Below are positions 17,615 to 26,736 of a stretch of DNA of 64,000 bases, piece after piece. The DNA comes from Pseudoflavitalea rhizosphaerae. Its GTDB lineage: Bacteria; Bacteroidota; Bacteroidia; Chitinophagales; Chitinophagaceae. Each line of letters starts with the position of its first letter. Positions within the stretch are counted from its first letter, which is position 1. The stretch is from contig NZ_RCSU01000008.1 of assembly GCF_003991355.1 (NCBI RefSeq), forward strand, positions 62,001 to 126,000, in the 5' to 3' direction. The position numbers were made by a program, and so were the translations under genes. The notes below the pieces were generated by a model. The model worked only from the letters and a program-made list of their open reading frames with translations, was not told the DNA's origin and did no database searches.

Positions 17615-18910
17615 ATGGTACATCGTATTATTGAATGGTCTCTCAGGAACCGTTATATCGTTCTGTTGCTGGCCGTTATCCTTTTTATCTGGGGATTTTT
17701 TGCCATGAAGAAAAACCCGGTGGATGCTATTCCCGATCTTTCTGAAAACCAGGTCATCGTATTTACAGAATGGATGGGTCGTGGCCCGCAATTGATCGAA
17801 GACCAGATCACCTATCCACTTGTAACCAATTTGCAGGGGCTTCCCAAAATCAAATATGTGCGCGGATCTTCCATGTTCGGCATGAGCTTTATCTACGTGA
17901 TCTTTCATGATGATGTGGATGTTTACTGGGCCCGCGAGCGGGTGCTGGAAAGACTCAGCACTGTTACCCGCTCCCTGCCCACCGGCGTTACGCCTCAGCT
18001 GGGACCGGATGGCACCGGCGTTGGGCATATCCTCTGGTATACACTCGACGCTCCGGAAATGGACCTGGGCGAACAAAGGGCCCTCCAGGACTGGTACGTG
18101 AAATTTGCGTTGCAGAATGTGGATGGCGTAAGCGAGATCGCGAGTTTCGGCGGCTTCCAGAAACAATACCAGGTAACACTGGATCCCAACAAACTGCTAT
18201 ACTATCGATTATCAATAACCGAAGTTCTGAACGCCATCCGGGCCAATAACAATGAATCCGGCGGGAGGAAATTTGAGTTGAGCGATATCGGGTATATCAT
18301 CAAGACCTCCGGCTATTTACAGTCGATGCAAGAGATCGGGAATATCCCAGTCAAAAACCAGAACAGTATTCCTGTACGTGTCTCAGATCTCGGAACGGTT
18401 CAGATGACGGGTGAAACACGTCTCGGGATCTTCGACCAGGATGGCGAAGGCGAACGCGTAGGCGGCATCGTGGTAATGCGTTATGGCGAGAATGCGGCCG
18501 CCGTGATCAACAGTGTGAAAGAGAAAATGAAAGAAGTGGCGAAAGGCTTTCCCGAAAAAGTGACATTCGATATCGTGTATGACCGCGGTGAACTGATTTC
18601 GGAATCGGTGGAATCCATCAAGCGCACCCTGCTGGAGGAAATGCTGGTTGTGTCTATTGTAGTGATCGTATTCCTGTTCCACTGGAGGAGCGCACTCAGC
18701 ATCATCATTCAGATCCCCATTACATTGGCGGCCAGTTTCATTCTGCTCAATGCATTTGGTATCAGTTCCAATATCATGAGCCTTACCGGCATTGCGCTGG
18801 CCATCGGGGTGATTGTAGACAATGGCATCATCATGAGCGAGAATGCCTATAAGCATCTCGCGGAACGATATGCCTTATGGCAGGAAAAACAAAAAAATGA
18901 ACAACTATGA
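17615..18910 (+). CDS. cusA: CusA/CzcA heavy-metal RND pump, N-terminal part (split gene)
   Basis: 431 aa from ATG 17615 (MVHRIIEW, the normal CusA start; a frame-open ATG at 17567 adds 16 unlikely residues). Contains TM1, the conserved VDAIPDLSENQVIVFTEW segment, the first large periplasmic porter loop and TM2-TM4, ending just after the proton-relay helix IGVIVDNGIIMSENA. It stops at TGA 18908-18910, where the second half starts in another frame at ATG 18907. A normal CusA has about 1040 residues in one chain; here both parts together have all segments and nothing seems missing. Role: proton-driven Cu(I)/Ag(I) export through the envelope with the TolC-like and adaptor proteins encoded next. 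Whether the two halves assemble is unknown. Confidence 0.85.
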   Translation: MVHRIIEWSLRNRYIVLLLAVILFIWGFFAMKKNPVDAIPDLSENQVIVFTEWMGRGPQLIEDQITYPLVTNLQGLPKIKYVRGSSMFGMSFIYVIFHDDVDVYWARERVLERLSTVTRSLPTGVTPQLGPDGTGVGHILWYTLDAPEMDLGEQRALQDWYVKFALQNVDGVSEIASFGGFQKQYQVTLDPNKLLYYRLSITEVLNAIRANNNESGGRKFELSDIGYIIKTSGYLQSMQEIGNIPVKNQNSIPVRVSDLGTVQMTGETRLGIFDQDGEGERVGGIVVMRYGENAAAVINSVKEKMKEVAKGFPEKVTFDIVYDRGELISESVESIKRTLLEEMLVVSIVVIVFLFHWRSALSIIIQIPITLAASFILLNAFGISSNIMSLTGIALAIGVIVDNGIIMSENAYKHLAERYALWQEKQKNEQL

Positions 18911-20838
18911 GCTGGTTCAGCAAAAAGATAAAAAAGGAAAAATGGATCACCGATGCAGAGCGCCTGAAAGTGGTGGAAGGCGCCAGCAAGCAGGTGAGCC
19001 GCGGCGTTTTCTTCGCTACTGTGATCATCATCACTTCCTTTCTCCCCGTTTTCATGCTCACGGGACAGGAAGGCAAACTCTTCCACCCGCTGGCATGGAC
19101 CAAGACCTTCATCATGATAGTTGATGCTATACTGGTGATCACACTTGCGCCGGTGCTCATCTCTTTTTTCATGAAAGGGAAATTCAGGCCGGACAATGCC
19201 AACCCCGTAACACGCGTACTGGAAAAAATCTATGAACCCATCATCAAAACGGTGCTGAAATGGCGAAAGACCACCCTGGCCATTAACCTGGCTGCACTGG
19301 TGATCACCATTCCATTGCTCAGAAGTCTCGGCAGCGAATTTATGCCGCCACTGGATGAACAAAGTATTCTCTTCATGCCTGTGACACTGCCTGATGTATC
19401 TAACGGTGAAGCAAAACGGATTTTGCAGGTGCAGGATAAAATCATTCGCACCGTACCGGAAGTTGACAAAGTACTGGGCAAGGCGGGCCGCGCCAATACA
19501 GCTACGGATAATTCTCCCATCAGCATGATCGAGACTATTATCATGCTCAAACCGAAAGACAAATGGCGCGAAGGCATCACCAAAAAAGATATCATCAACG
19601 AGCTGGATGCAAAACTGCAAATACCGGGAGTGGTGAATGGATGGACGCAGCCCATCATCAACCGCATCAATATGCTGGCTACCGGCATCAGAACGGATGT
19701 GGGTGTAAAAGTGTACGGGCAAAACCTGGATACCATCGCCGCAGTCTCTGAACGTGTGCGTCAATCGCTGGAGGGAACACCCGGCATTGCCGATCTGTAT
19801 GTGGAACCCGTTACAGGTGGAAAATATCTCAGCATCAATGTGAAGCGTGATCAGCTGGCGAGATACGATCTTTCAGTGGATGACGTGAACCAGGCTGTGG
19901 AAACAACGCTGGGCGGAGCTCCTGTGGCGCAGACGATCGAAGGACGTCAGCGGTTCTCCATCAACGTAAGGCTGGCGCAGGAATACAGGAACAGCCCCGA
20001 ACGCATCAAACGCATACCGTTGATGTCCCCCTCCATGGGTGAAGTGCCGCTGTCTGCCGTAGCGGATGTGGTATTCGAAGACGGCCCACCCATGATCACT
20101 TCCGAAAATGCCATGCTCCGCGGCGCTGTGCTCTTCAATGTACGCGACCGTGACCTCGGCAGCACCGTAAAAGAAGCCGTTGAAAAAATGAACAACGCGA
20201 AAGGAATTTTACCGCAGGGATATTTCCTGGAATGGAGCGGGCAATATGAAAACCTGATCCGCGGCCAGCAGACCCTGCTCTGGATTGCACCCGTAGTATT
20301 GCTGATCATTTTCTTCTCGCTCTATTTCGCCTTCCATTCTTTGCGTGAAGCCTTTCTTAGCCTGATCACAGTGCCATTTGCATTGATCGGCGGGGCTTAC
20401 ATGATCTGGTTCTGGGATGTTAATCTATCCGTGGCGGTTGCCGTAGGTTTTATTGCCCTGTTCGGTATTGCAGTGGAAACAGGTATCGTGATGGTAATTT
20501 ATCTCAACGATGCTATGGCCCAACTGGTAAAGGAAAAAGGAAATGCTGAGGCCACCATCACCAGGGAGGACCTTAAGAAATATGTGATCCGTGGCGCCGC
20601 CAAAAGATTGCGGCCGAAACTGATGACCGTCTGTGTGTCCCTGTTCGGTCTTATCCCGGTACTCTGGGCAACCGGCGTTGGTACAGATGTGATGAAACCT
20701 ATTGTATTGCCGATGATCGGCGGCGTACTTACCAGCTCAACGCATATCCTGCTGGTAACGCCGCTCATCTTCCTGATGACCAAAGAATATGAATTACGCA
20801 AATACGGTAAAATAGAAATACATGAAACGGCTCACTAA
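18907..20838 (+). CDS. cusA: CusA/CzcA heavy-metal RND pump, C-terminal part (split gene)
   Basis: 643 aa. Starts in the cytoplasmic linker (MSWFSKKIKKEKW) and resumes the CusA sequence with the EGASKQVSRGVFFATVIII helix (TM5), then TM6, TM7, the second porter loop and TM8-TM12, ending in RKYGKIEIHETAH. The ATG overlaps the upstream TGA as ATGA, so coupled re-initiation is possible. The same frame has a TGA at 18898-18900, so the shift must lie in 18901-18909, and slippage on the A run at 18891-18897 cannot join the halves. Downstream it overlaps the TolC-like gene by 17 bp. Either a recently frameshifted pump or a two-chain pump. Confidence 0.85.
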   Translation: MSWFSKKIKKEKWITDAERLKVVEGASKQVSRGVFFATVIIITSFLPVFMLTGQEGKLFHPLAWTKTFIMIVDAILVITLAPVLISFFMKGKFRPDNANPVTRVLEKIYEPIIKTVLKWRKTTLAINLAALVITIPLLRSLGSEFMPPLDEQSILFMPVTLPDVSNGEAKRILQVQDKIIRTVPEVDKVLGKAGRANTATDNSPISMIETIIMLKPKDKWREGITKKDIINELDAKLQIPGVVNGWTQPIINRINMLATGIRTDVGVKVYGQNLDTIAAVSERVRQSLEGTPGIADLYVEPVTGGKYLSINVKRDQLARYDLSVDDVNQAVETTLGGAPVAQTIEGRQRFSINVRLAQEYRNSPERIKRIPLMSPSMGEVPLSAVADVVFEDGPPMITSENAMLRGAVLFNVRDRDLGSTVKEAVEKMNNAKGILPQGYFLEWSGQYENLIRGQQTLLWIAPVVLLIIFFSLYFAFHSLREAFLSLITVPFALIGGAYMIWFWDVNLSVAVAVGFIALFGIAVETGIVMVIYLNDAMAQLVKEKGNAEATITREDLKKYVIRGAAKRLRPKLMTVCVSLFGLIPVLWATGVGTDVMKPIVLPMIGGVLTSSTHILLVTPLIFLMTKEYELRKYGKIEIHETAH

Positions 20839-22075
20839 AATATTCGCATATACATTGTTGTTGCTGCCTGCCCTAACGCAGGGGCAGCCAACACCTGTGC
20901 TGGGCCTCGACAGTATTCTGCAACGAATAGACCGGAACAATATCCTGTTGCAGTCCTACGAACTGAAGGCGCAAAGCTATCGCTACAGCGCTGAAGCCAG
21001 TACAGCCTGGATGGCGCCCATGGCAGGGATCGGCACCTTCATGACGCCTTATCCGGGACAAAAGCTCATGGATGACCGTGACAAAGGCAATCTCATGTTG
21101 CAAATAGAACAGGATATACCCAATCCCGCCAAACAACGCGCAAAGAAGCAGTATATAGCTTCACAGGGAGCAGTGGAAAGGGCCAACAGGGCCATCACGC
21201 TGAACGAAATGAAAGCACAGGCAAAGCGGCTTTACTTCAACTGGCTCATTGCAAGGGAGAGGATAAAAGTGCTGGAAGAAAATGAAAGCATCATGCTTAC
21301 CATGAAGAAAATTGAAGAAGTGCGATATCCCTACAATCAGTCGCTTGCCGGCAACGTGTTTAAAGCGGAATCGAAAATAGAGGAAAACAGAAATATGGTA
21401 AGAATGCAAAACGGAACTATCGCCAAAGCTCGCAGCTGGCTTAACAGCCTGATGAATGCGAAAGGCAACAGCCAGTTCGATATCGATACCACGTACCAGC
21501 CGGTATTCACGCCTGCAGCCAGTTACGATACGGCATCACTTGCAATGCAAAGGAAAGACATCCTTAAAATGAACGAAACCATCCGCAGCATGCAACTGAA
21601 TGTGGAAAGCATGAAGCTGGACAGGAAGCCTGATTTCCGCATTCGCTTCGATCATATGAGCCCTCTGGCGAAAATGATGCCACAGGCCTACAGTATCATG
21701 GGCATGATAAGTATTCCCATTGCACCATGGAGTGCAAAAATGTACAGGAATGAAGTAAAGGCAATGCAACTCAGCATTCAGGGAATGGAAAAAGAAAAGG
21801 CAGCAATGTTGCAGGAAACACAGGGCATGCTATATGGTATGCTATATGAACTGCGCACCATGCAACAACGCATTGAAGGTATGGAGAAAAAGATCATACC
21901 TGCCCTGCAACGCACCATGGACCTGAACTTCCTCTCCTACCAGGAAAACAAGATGAATCTTGGTAATGTGATAGACTCCTGGGAAGCCGTGACCATGATG
22001 CAGATGAATGTACTGGACGAAAAATTAAAGTTGTACGAAATGATAGTTGATTATGAAAAACAGTTATATCGTTAG
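20822..22075 (+). CDS. TolC family outer-membrane efflux protein (CusC-like)
   Basis: 417 aa with signal peptide (about 1-20). Long alternating helices with the typical TolC duplication: LDSILQRIDRNNILLQS near the mature N-terminus, a QDIPNPAKQRAKKQYI segment, and two halves separated near residue 215. Methionine is unusually frequent (MLTMKK, SMQLNVESMK, MMPQAYSIMGMIS, TMMQMNV), in line with a copper or silver exit duct. It forms the outer-membrane channel for the RND pump. Overlaps the pump gene by 17 bp and the first adaptor gene by 23 bp: a tight operon. Confidence 0.9.
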   Translation: MKRLTKIFAYTLLLLPALTQGQPTPVLGLDSILQRIDRNNILLQSYELKAQSYRYSAEASTAWMAPMAGIGTFMTPYPGQKLMDDRDKGNLMLQIEQDIPNPAKQRAKKQYIASQGAVERANRAITLNEMKAQAKRLYFNWLIARERIKVLEENESIMLTMKKIEEVRYPYNQSLAGNVFKAESKIEENRNMVRMQNGTIAKARSWLNSLMNAKGNSQFDIDTTYQPVFTPAASYDTASLAMQRKDILKMNETIRSMQLNVESMKLDRKPDFRIRFDHMSPLAKMMPQAYSIMGMISIPIAPWSAKMYRNEVKAMQLSIQGMEKEKAAMLQETQGMLYGMLYELRTMQQRIEGMEKKIIPALQRTMDLNFLSYQENKMNLGNVIDSWEAVTMMQMNVLDEKLKLYEMIVDYEKQLYR

Positions 22076-23246
22076 TGTCATCGCAGTAGTGTTGTTTTTC
22101 ATTTCCTGTAAAGAGAAAACAGCACCGGCGCATAGCGGTGGACATAAGGAAGCAGGCATCGGTAATGATGTGAAGCAGCTCGCACAACCCGCAAACCAGC
22201 AGGTGATAGCCTCTATCCCTGTTGTGAAAGGTATTCCCGGAAGCCGGATCATTTCCAATGAAATATATGGAATAGTGAATTATGATACAAGGCATCAGAC
22301 CAGTATCAGCAGCCGTGTATCAGGAAGAGTTGAAAGATTGCTGATAAAATACAATTACCAGCCGGTAAAAAAAGGGGAACTGATCATGGAGCTCTACTCT
22401 CCTGACCTCGCAGCGGCTCAACAAGAGCTGCTCTACCTGGCTGGCACAAACGATGCGGCCATGTTGCAGCGGGCCAAAGAGAAACTGCAACTGGCAGGCA
22501 TGCTGCCGGCACAGATCGCTGATGTGCTGCGAAGCGGAAAGATATTATACCGCGTGCCTGTGTTCAGTCCGGCAAGTGGCTATATCCTTGAAAAAACGAC
22601 TGTTGCTCCGGTTGTGAATTCGCCGAAAACTGCTGCACCTGCAGGTGAAGCTATGTCCGGAATGGGAGGAACAAGTACTTCTGTTAATAGTTTTACCGCC
22701 AACGCACCTGCTGCAACTCCTGTACTGCTGCGTGAAGGACAATACGTTACTGCGGGACAAAGCATTTTCACGATTTATCAATCAGGGCAGTTGCTGGCTG
22801 AATTTGCCTTTCCTCCTGAAATGGCTGCAAAGATCAGAAATGGACAGCCGCTGCTTTTCTGGAGAAATGAAAACAAAACAGATATGTTCTCCGGGAAGAT
22901 TGGATTGATAGAACCTGTATTCCGTAATGGTGAAAATTTTACGCTGGCCCGTGTTTATCTTAACCAGCAAGGGTTTCAGGCTGGAGGATTACTGACAGCT
23001 TCTGTGCCCGTTGTGTACAGGAACAGTTGGTGGTTGCCTATGGAGGCGGTTTGGATGCAAGGTCAGCAGGCTATTGTTTTCATAAGGGAGAACAATGTGT
23101 TCAATCCAGTGCAGATCAAAACAGGCATAAAAGATAAAGAATGGGTTCAGGTATTGTCTGATCTCAGTGGCCGGGAAATAGCAGCCAACGCTTATTTCCT
23201 GGTAGACAGTGAAAGTTTTATCAAAGTATATCAAATACTTCAATAA
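22053..23246 (+). CDS. RND efflux periplasmic adaptor subunit 1 (CusB/HlyD family lipoprotein)
   Basis: 397 aa from ATG 22053, inside the end of the TolC gene (an in-frame TTG at 22047 is less likely). Lipobox FFISC (Cys about 16), then a His-containing segment HSGGHKE. The adaptor core shows the barrel-sandwich hybrid halves (VSGRVERLLIKYNYQPVKKG and the later VLLREGQYVTAGQSIF) and a beta-barrel domain to the end. It links the inner-membrane pump to the outer-membrane channel. It lacks the CxxC heavy-metal binding domain that the second adaptor has. A Ser/Thr/Ala/Gly-rich insert (about 195-225) separates the lipoyl halves. Confidence 0.88.
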   Translation: MKNSYIVSVIAVVLFFISCKEKTAPAHSGGHKEAGIGNDVKQLAQPANQQVIASIPVVKGIPGSRIISNEIYGIVNYDTRHQTSISSRVSGRVERLLIKYNYQPVKKGELIMELYSPDLAAAQQELLYLAGTNDAAMLQRAKEKLQLAGMLPAQIADVLRSGKILYRVPVFSPASGYILEKTTVAPVVNSPKTAAPAGEAMSGMGGTSTSVNSFTANAPAATPVLLREGQYVTAGQSIFTIYQSGQLLAEFAFPPEMAAKIRNGQPLLFWRNENKTDMFSGKIGLIEPVFRNGENFTLARVYLNQQGFQAGGLLTASVPVVYRNSWWLPMEAVWMQGQQAIVFIRENNVFNPVQIKTGIKDKEWVQVLSDLSGREIAANAYFLVDSESFIKVYQILQ

Positions 23247-23251
23247 CAGTT

Positions 23252-24472
23252 ATGGAAAGAAAACAATTTGTGAAGTTGATGTCATTTGCCGCACTGCTGC
23301 CGGCTGCATTCCTGGCTGCCTGTGGAGAAACAACAAAAAAGGAAAACGATATAATTGCTGCCGTGGCGCAAACCTACACCTGCCCCATGCATCCGCAGAT
23401 TGTACAGAATAAGATGGGCACCTGCCCTATCTGTGGTATGGACCTGGTATTATTCGATAAGAACAATAAAGAGGCCAATATTACACTTAGTGAGAGTCAG
23501 ATCGCCCTGGCTAATATCACTACCATGGCCGCAGGCAGCGCAGCCATGAATAATTCGAAAACATTAAATGGCCGCATCGTAACCAATCCTGAACAAACCA
23601 AGTTCATGAGCAGCCGCGTGGCAGGAAGAGTGGAAAACCTTTATGTACGCGAAACCGGCGTGAAAGTGGAAAAAGGAAAACTGTTATACCGGATCTATTC
23701 CGAAGAATTATCCGCACTTCAGCAGGAATACCTGATGGCTGTAGCGCAGGCTAAGCAGTTCCCCGGCAATACCAGATTTAGTGAGATCGAAAAAGCGGCG
23801 AAGCAGAAACTCAAACTCTATGATCAGTCCGATGCGCAGCTGGCAGCCTTGCTGCAATCCGGCAAAGCGGACCCTTACGTGAACTATTACGCTACCGGCA
23901 ACGGTTTGGTGGCGGAGCTGTCTGTAACAGAGGGACAATATGTATCCCAGGGAAGTCCTGTGATGCGGCTGGAAGGTTATGGAAAATTATGGGTGGAAGC
24001 CGATCTATATCCGGCAGAAGCATTGTTGGTTCGTACAGGCCAGACTGTTATAGTGGTAGTGCCGGGATATGAGCAGGACCCGCAGCGTATGGTCATCAAT
24101 TTTATCAGTCCTGCTTTGCAGAGCGGCAGCCAGCTGATGCAGGTGCGCGGCGAGATAGCCAATCCCGGAAACCGCTGGCAGCCCGGTCTTCAGGCTAATG
24201 TGATCTTACCTGTTCAGGGGAATAGTAATGCACTCAATTTGCCGGCAGATGCAGTGATCCGCAACGGGAAGGGCGCGCATGTATGGATACAGACCGGCAA
24301 AGGAAAATTTGAACCGAGGCGGGTGAAAACAGGAATAGAGAATGCAGACCGTGTGGAGATCCTGGAAGGTATCGCTTCCGGGGATACCGTGGTGGTAACC
24401 GGCGCTTATCTCCTGTACAGTGAATTCATCCTGAAGAAAGGCGCCGATCCAATGGCAGCGCACAATCATTGA
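23252..24472 (+). CDS. cusB: RND efflux periplasmic adaptor subunit 2 with heavy-metal-binding domain
   Basis: 406 aa, 5 bp after adaptor 1. Lipobox LAAC (Cys about 24). Residues about 45-70 hold the heavy-metal-binding domain: YTCPMHPQIV, then GTCPICGMDLV, with CPMHP and CPICGM motifs typical of CusB-type adaptors in Bacteroidota. The core follows with SRVAGRVENLYVRETG, an alpha-hairpin rich in Gln/Ala/Leu (about 150-200), a LSVTEGQYVSQGSPV lipoyl half and membrane-proximal domain. It can take metal from the periplasm and pass it to the pump. Two consecutive adaptors suggest a mixed adaptor ring or alternative use. Confidence 0.92.
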   Translation: MERKQFVKLMSFAALLPAAFLAACGETTKKENDIIAAVAQTYTCPMHPQIVQNKMGTCPICGMDLVLFDKNNKEANITLSESQIALANITTMAAGSAAMNNSKTLNGRIVTNPEQTKFMSSRVAGRVENLYVRETGVKVEKGKLLYRIYSEELSALQQEYLMAVAQAKQFPGNTRFSEIEKAAKQKLKLYDQSDAQLAALLQSGKADPYVNYYATGNGLVAELSVTEGQYVSQGSPVMRLEGYGKLWVEADLYPAEALLVRTGQTVIVVVPGYEQDPQRMVINFISPALQSGSQLMQVRGEIANPGNRWQPGLQANVILPVQGNSNALNLPADAVIRNGKGAHVWIQTGKGKFEPRRVKTGIENADRVEILEGIASGDTVVVTGAYLLYSEFILKKGADPMAAHNH

Positions 24473-24502
24473 TAAATCATTTTAAACAATAAAAACAAGA
24501 TC

Positions 24503-25069
24503 ATGAAAACACAGATTCTGACAGCATTCGCACTGATGGCGCTGCTCACATTCGCAGCCTGCGGAAATTCAGGAGATCGGGGGAAAACTGAACAAACGGA
24601 CAGCACTGATCATTCAGGGCACGATCATGCAAAAGCGGCGCCTGCTTCAGAAACTACAGCTGTTGCACAGGTCAGGGATGATATGCTGAATGCAGTTTAT
24701 CAGCAATACGCATCTCTCTCCAAAGCCCTGGTAGAAAGTGATATGAGAAAAGCTAAGATTGCCGCCAATGCCATCGAAACCGGCGCAAAGGAATTGAAGG
24801 ATGCAGATGCTGTGGGTAAATCTGCTGCAAAGATTGCAGGTGCAAAAGACATAGAAACGCAAAGGGCGGCATTCTCCGATCTTAGTAACCAGCTGATCAA
24901 CATGGTGAAAAAAGCCGGCATGGGCAGCGGGGAATTGTATGTAGATTTTTGTCCTATGGCATTGAACGATAAAGGCGCTTACTGGATAAGTGGAATCAAG
25001 GAAATCAGGAATCCTTATTTCGGTGATAAGATGCTGAGCTGTGGCGAGCTGAAAGAGACTATTCAATAA
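24503..25069 (+). CDS. DUF3347 domain lipoprotein, copper-locus accessory
   Basis: 188 aa. Lipobox FAAC (Cys about 20), then an acidic linker with HSGHDHAK, a likely metal-binding His cluster. The DUF3347 part (about 50-188) is a helical bundle (AVYQQYASLSKALVESD) that ends with YVDFCPMALNDKGAYWIS and a later MLSCGE; the CPMA motif with Met, Cys and His residues is typical for periplasmic Cu(I) binding. In Bacteroidota this family sits with CusABC pumps and could act as a CusF-like metallochaperone (inference). Last gene of the metal operon, 30 bp after the second adaptor. Confidence 0.88.
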   Translation: MKTQILTAFALMALLTFAACGNSGDRGKTEQTDSTDHSGHDHAKAAPASETTAVAQVRDDMLNAVYQQYASLSKALVESDMRKAKIAANAIETGAKELKDADAVGKSAAKIAGAKDIETQRAAFSDLSNQLINMVKKAGMGSGELYVDFCPMALNDKGAYWISGIKEIRNPYFGDKMLSCGELKETIQ

Positions 25070-25145
25070 GCCATTGCAGTTGCTGAACAAACGATCATAA
25101 GCAGCTATTTGTGTACGCGATACGGGTCATGTGACGATGAATTTT

Positions 25146-25153
25146 TACCTTTG
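25146..25153 (+). promoter_or_regulatory. Candidate -7 box TACCTTTG upstream of the MFS gene
   Basis: Exact TAnnTTTG, 21 bp before ATG 25175; it also argues against an upstream start at 25109, which would lie before the box. No convincing -33 element. Confidence 0.45.
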
Positions 25154-25174
25154 CAGCTTCAAAGAACCGAAAGT

Positions 25175-26326
25175 ATGGTTGAAGTTCCGGTCAGTGAATC
25201 CGCCAGGAAGGCCCGTATCGCAATAGCTGTTTTCTTTTTTCTTTCAGGTTTTGGTTTTGCCACCTGGGCCTCCCGTATTCCCGGACTGCAGCAGAAACTG
25301 CACCTGAATGAAGCGGAGCTGGGTGCGGTGCTCTTTGCAATGCCCGCAGGACTGATGGCTACGCTTCCGCTCACCGGATTCCTGCTGCGCAGGTTCAGCA
25401 GCCGTTACATCATGCTGGCAGGCGCACTCATGTTCAATACCATGATGTGCCTGATCGGGCAGGTAACAGAGACCTGGCAGTTCGCTACCGTACTGTTCTT
25501 CTTCGGTTCTTCGCGCAACCTCATGAATATCTCGGCCAATGCCCAGTCGATTGCTGTGCAGGCATTATTTCCGAAATCCATTATTGCATCTTTACATGGT
25601 ATCTGGAGCATCGCAGGTTTTCTGGCTGCCGCGCTTGGAGCGCTGATGGTGAACTGGGGCGTGCTGCCCCACTGGCATTTTGCCGCTGTGAGTATTGCGC
25701 TCTCCACGCTTGCATTAGTCTATTTCAGGGATACAGTTCAGCAACTACCGGCTGCGCATGAACGAAAACAGAGTTTTGCTTTGCCGCAACGCTCCATGCT
25801 GGCTTATGGTTTCATCTGCTTCGCCTGCATGGCCTGCGAAGGAACGATGTATGACTGGAGCGCCATCTACCTGAAAAAAGCGGTGGGTACTTCCAGGGAA
25901 GTGGCTACTGCCGGATATGCCGCGTACATGGTGGCGATGACGCTCGGCCGTTTTCTCGGCGACAAAGTGGCCAATGCCGTTGGAGTCAAAACACTGCTTC
26001 GATATTGTGGTATCATGATGTTCACCGGTCTCTTGATGGCTGCTGTTCTTCCCTGGACCATCACTACTTATTTCAGTTTTATCCTTATTGGTTTTGGCGT
26101 GAGCTGTGTGGTGCCGATGGTTTTCAGTTTGGCCGGAAAGGTAAAGAATATGAGCGGCGGCCCTGCCATTGCTGCTGTGTCCACCGTTGGATATTTCGGA
26201 TTTCTCATTGTGCCGCCGGTGGTGGGATTCATTGCGGAAGCATTCAGCCTGCAATGGTCTTTTGCATTGATGAGCCTGCTGGGTGTACTGATCATCTGGC
26301 TGGTGCCTAAGATGAAAGAGCAATAA
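25175..26326 (+). CDS. MFS transporter (YbjJ-like)
   Basis: 383 aa from ATG 25175. Twelve hydrophobic segments; the first loop reads ATWASRIPGLQQKLHLNEAELG, very characteristic of the YbjJ-like branch of the major facilitator superfamily, and TM2-TM3 carry GLMATLPLTGFLLRR. A second-half counterpart MTLGRFLGDKVANAVGVK gives the usual internal pseudo-repeat. Inner-membrane secondary transporter; the substrate is unknown. It has its own candidate promoter and is 105 bp from the metal operon, so it is probably not part of it. Confidence 0.9.
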   Translation: MVEVPVSESARKARIAIAVFFFLSGFGFATWASRIPGLQQKLHLNEAELGAVLFAMPAGLMATLPLTGFLLRRFSSRYIMLAGALMFNTMMCLIGQVTETWQFATVLFFFGSSRNLMNISANAQSIAVQALFPKSIIASLHGIWSIAGFLAAALGALMVNWGVLPHWHFAAVSIALSTLALVYFRDTVQQLPAAHERKQSFALPQRSMLAYGFICFACMACEGTMYDWSAIYLKKAVGTSREVATAGYAAYMVAMTLGRFLGDKVANAVGVKTLLRYCGIMMFTGLLMAAVLPWTITTYFSFILIGFGVSCVVPMVFSLAGKVKNMSGGPAIAAVSTVGYFGFLIVPPVVGFIAEAFSLQWSFALMSLLGVLIIWLVPKMKEQ

Positions 26327-26736
26327 TGGTAAGTGCAGAACACTTCAAAATAAAATCTTTCGCATTATTAATTTCGTATATTTGAGTACGACTCTCTCCG
26401 GTAGTTATTTCTGTATTACATTTTTATCCCTTCCCCACACCTGTTGTGCCTGCAATGAAGATTTTTGTACAGGTAAACCAATACGCGTGTGCTGACAAAA
26501 ATTTGCTCATTAGTAGTGCTGGGCAATAAGATGGGTTGTAGTCAATGCGGATACTGCGCACCAGTGGAGTGAGTGATTTTCCCGCATTTCTAACTCACCC
26601 GGTCAGCCAACCGGACGGGCACACTGGCAATCGCAGCAACCTGTGTTCCAGCTTCTGTCGCAAAATGAACAGTATTCGTCGCGTTCATACCCCTTTAATG
26701 CAGTCGAAATCATTCAATTTTATGTTCATAAAACGA
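26327..26736. other. 410-bp upstream region without a convincing gene
   Basis: A frame in phase with the GyrI/DinB gene is open from 26545, but its 64 codons show no protein-like pattern. The stretch holds one TATATTTG box at 26377-26384 preceded 18 bases earlier by CTTTCG, a possible promoter, though it is about 350 bp from the chosen start. No repeats or RNA gene recognised. Confidence 0.5.
26377..26384 (+). promoter_or_regulatory. Candidate promoter, -7 box TATATTTG
   Basis: Exact TAnnTTTG with CTTTCG, close to the -33 TTTG, about 18 bp upstream. It would give a leader of about 350 nt to the GyrI/DinB gene. Confidence 0.3.

Noticed and set aside
18891-18900. Programmed -1 frameshift or homopolymer sequencing error on the A7 run in the CusA gene
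   Set aside because: The frame of the C-terminal half has a TGA at 18898-18900, directly after the A run, so a shift or indel there would end translation instead of joining the halves.
18847-19764. 305-aa minus-strand frame opposite the pump gene
   Set aside because: Same reason: His/Asp/Phe-rich mirror of a conserved coding sequence, no recognisable domain.
26545-26736. N-terminal extension of the GyrI/DinB protein from 26545
   Set aside because: The 64 added codons look non-coding and the conserved domain begins at the chosen start.
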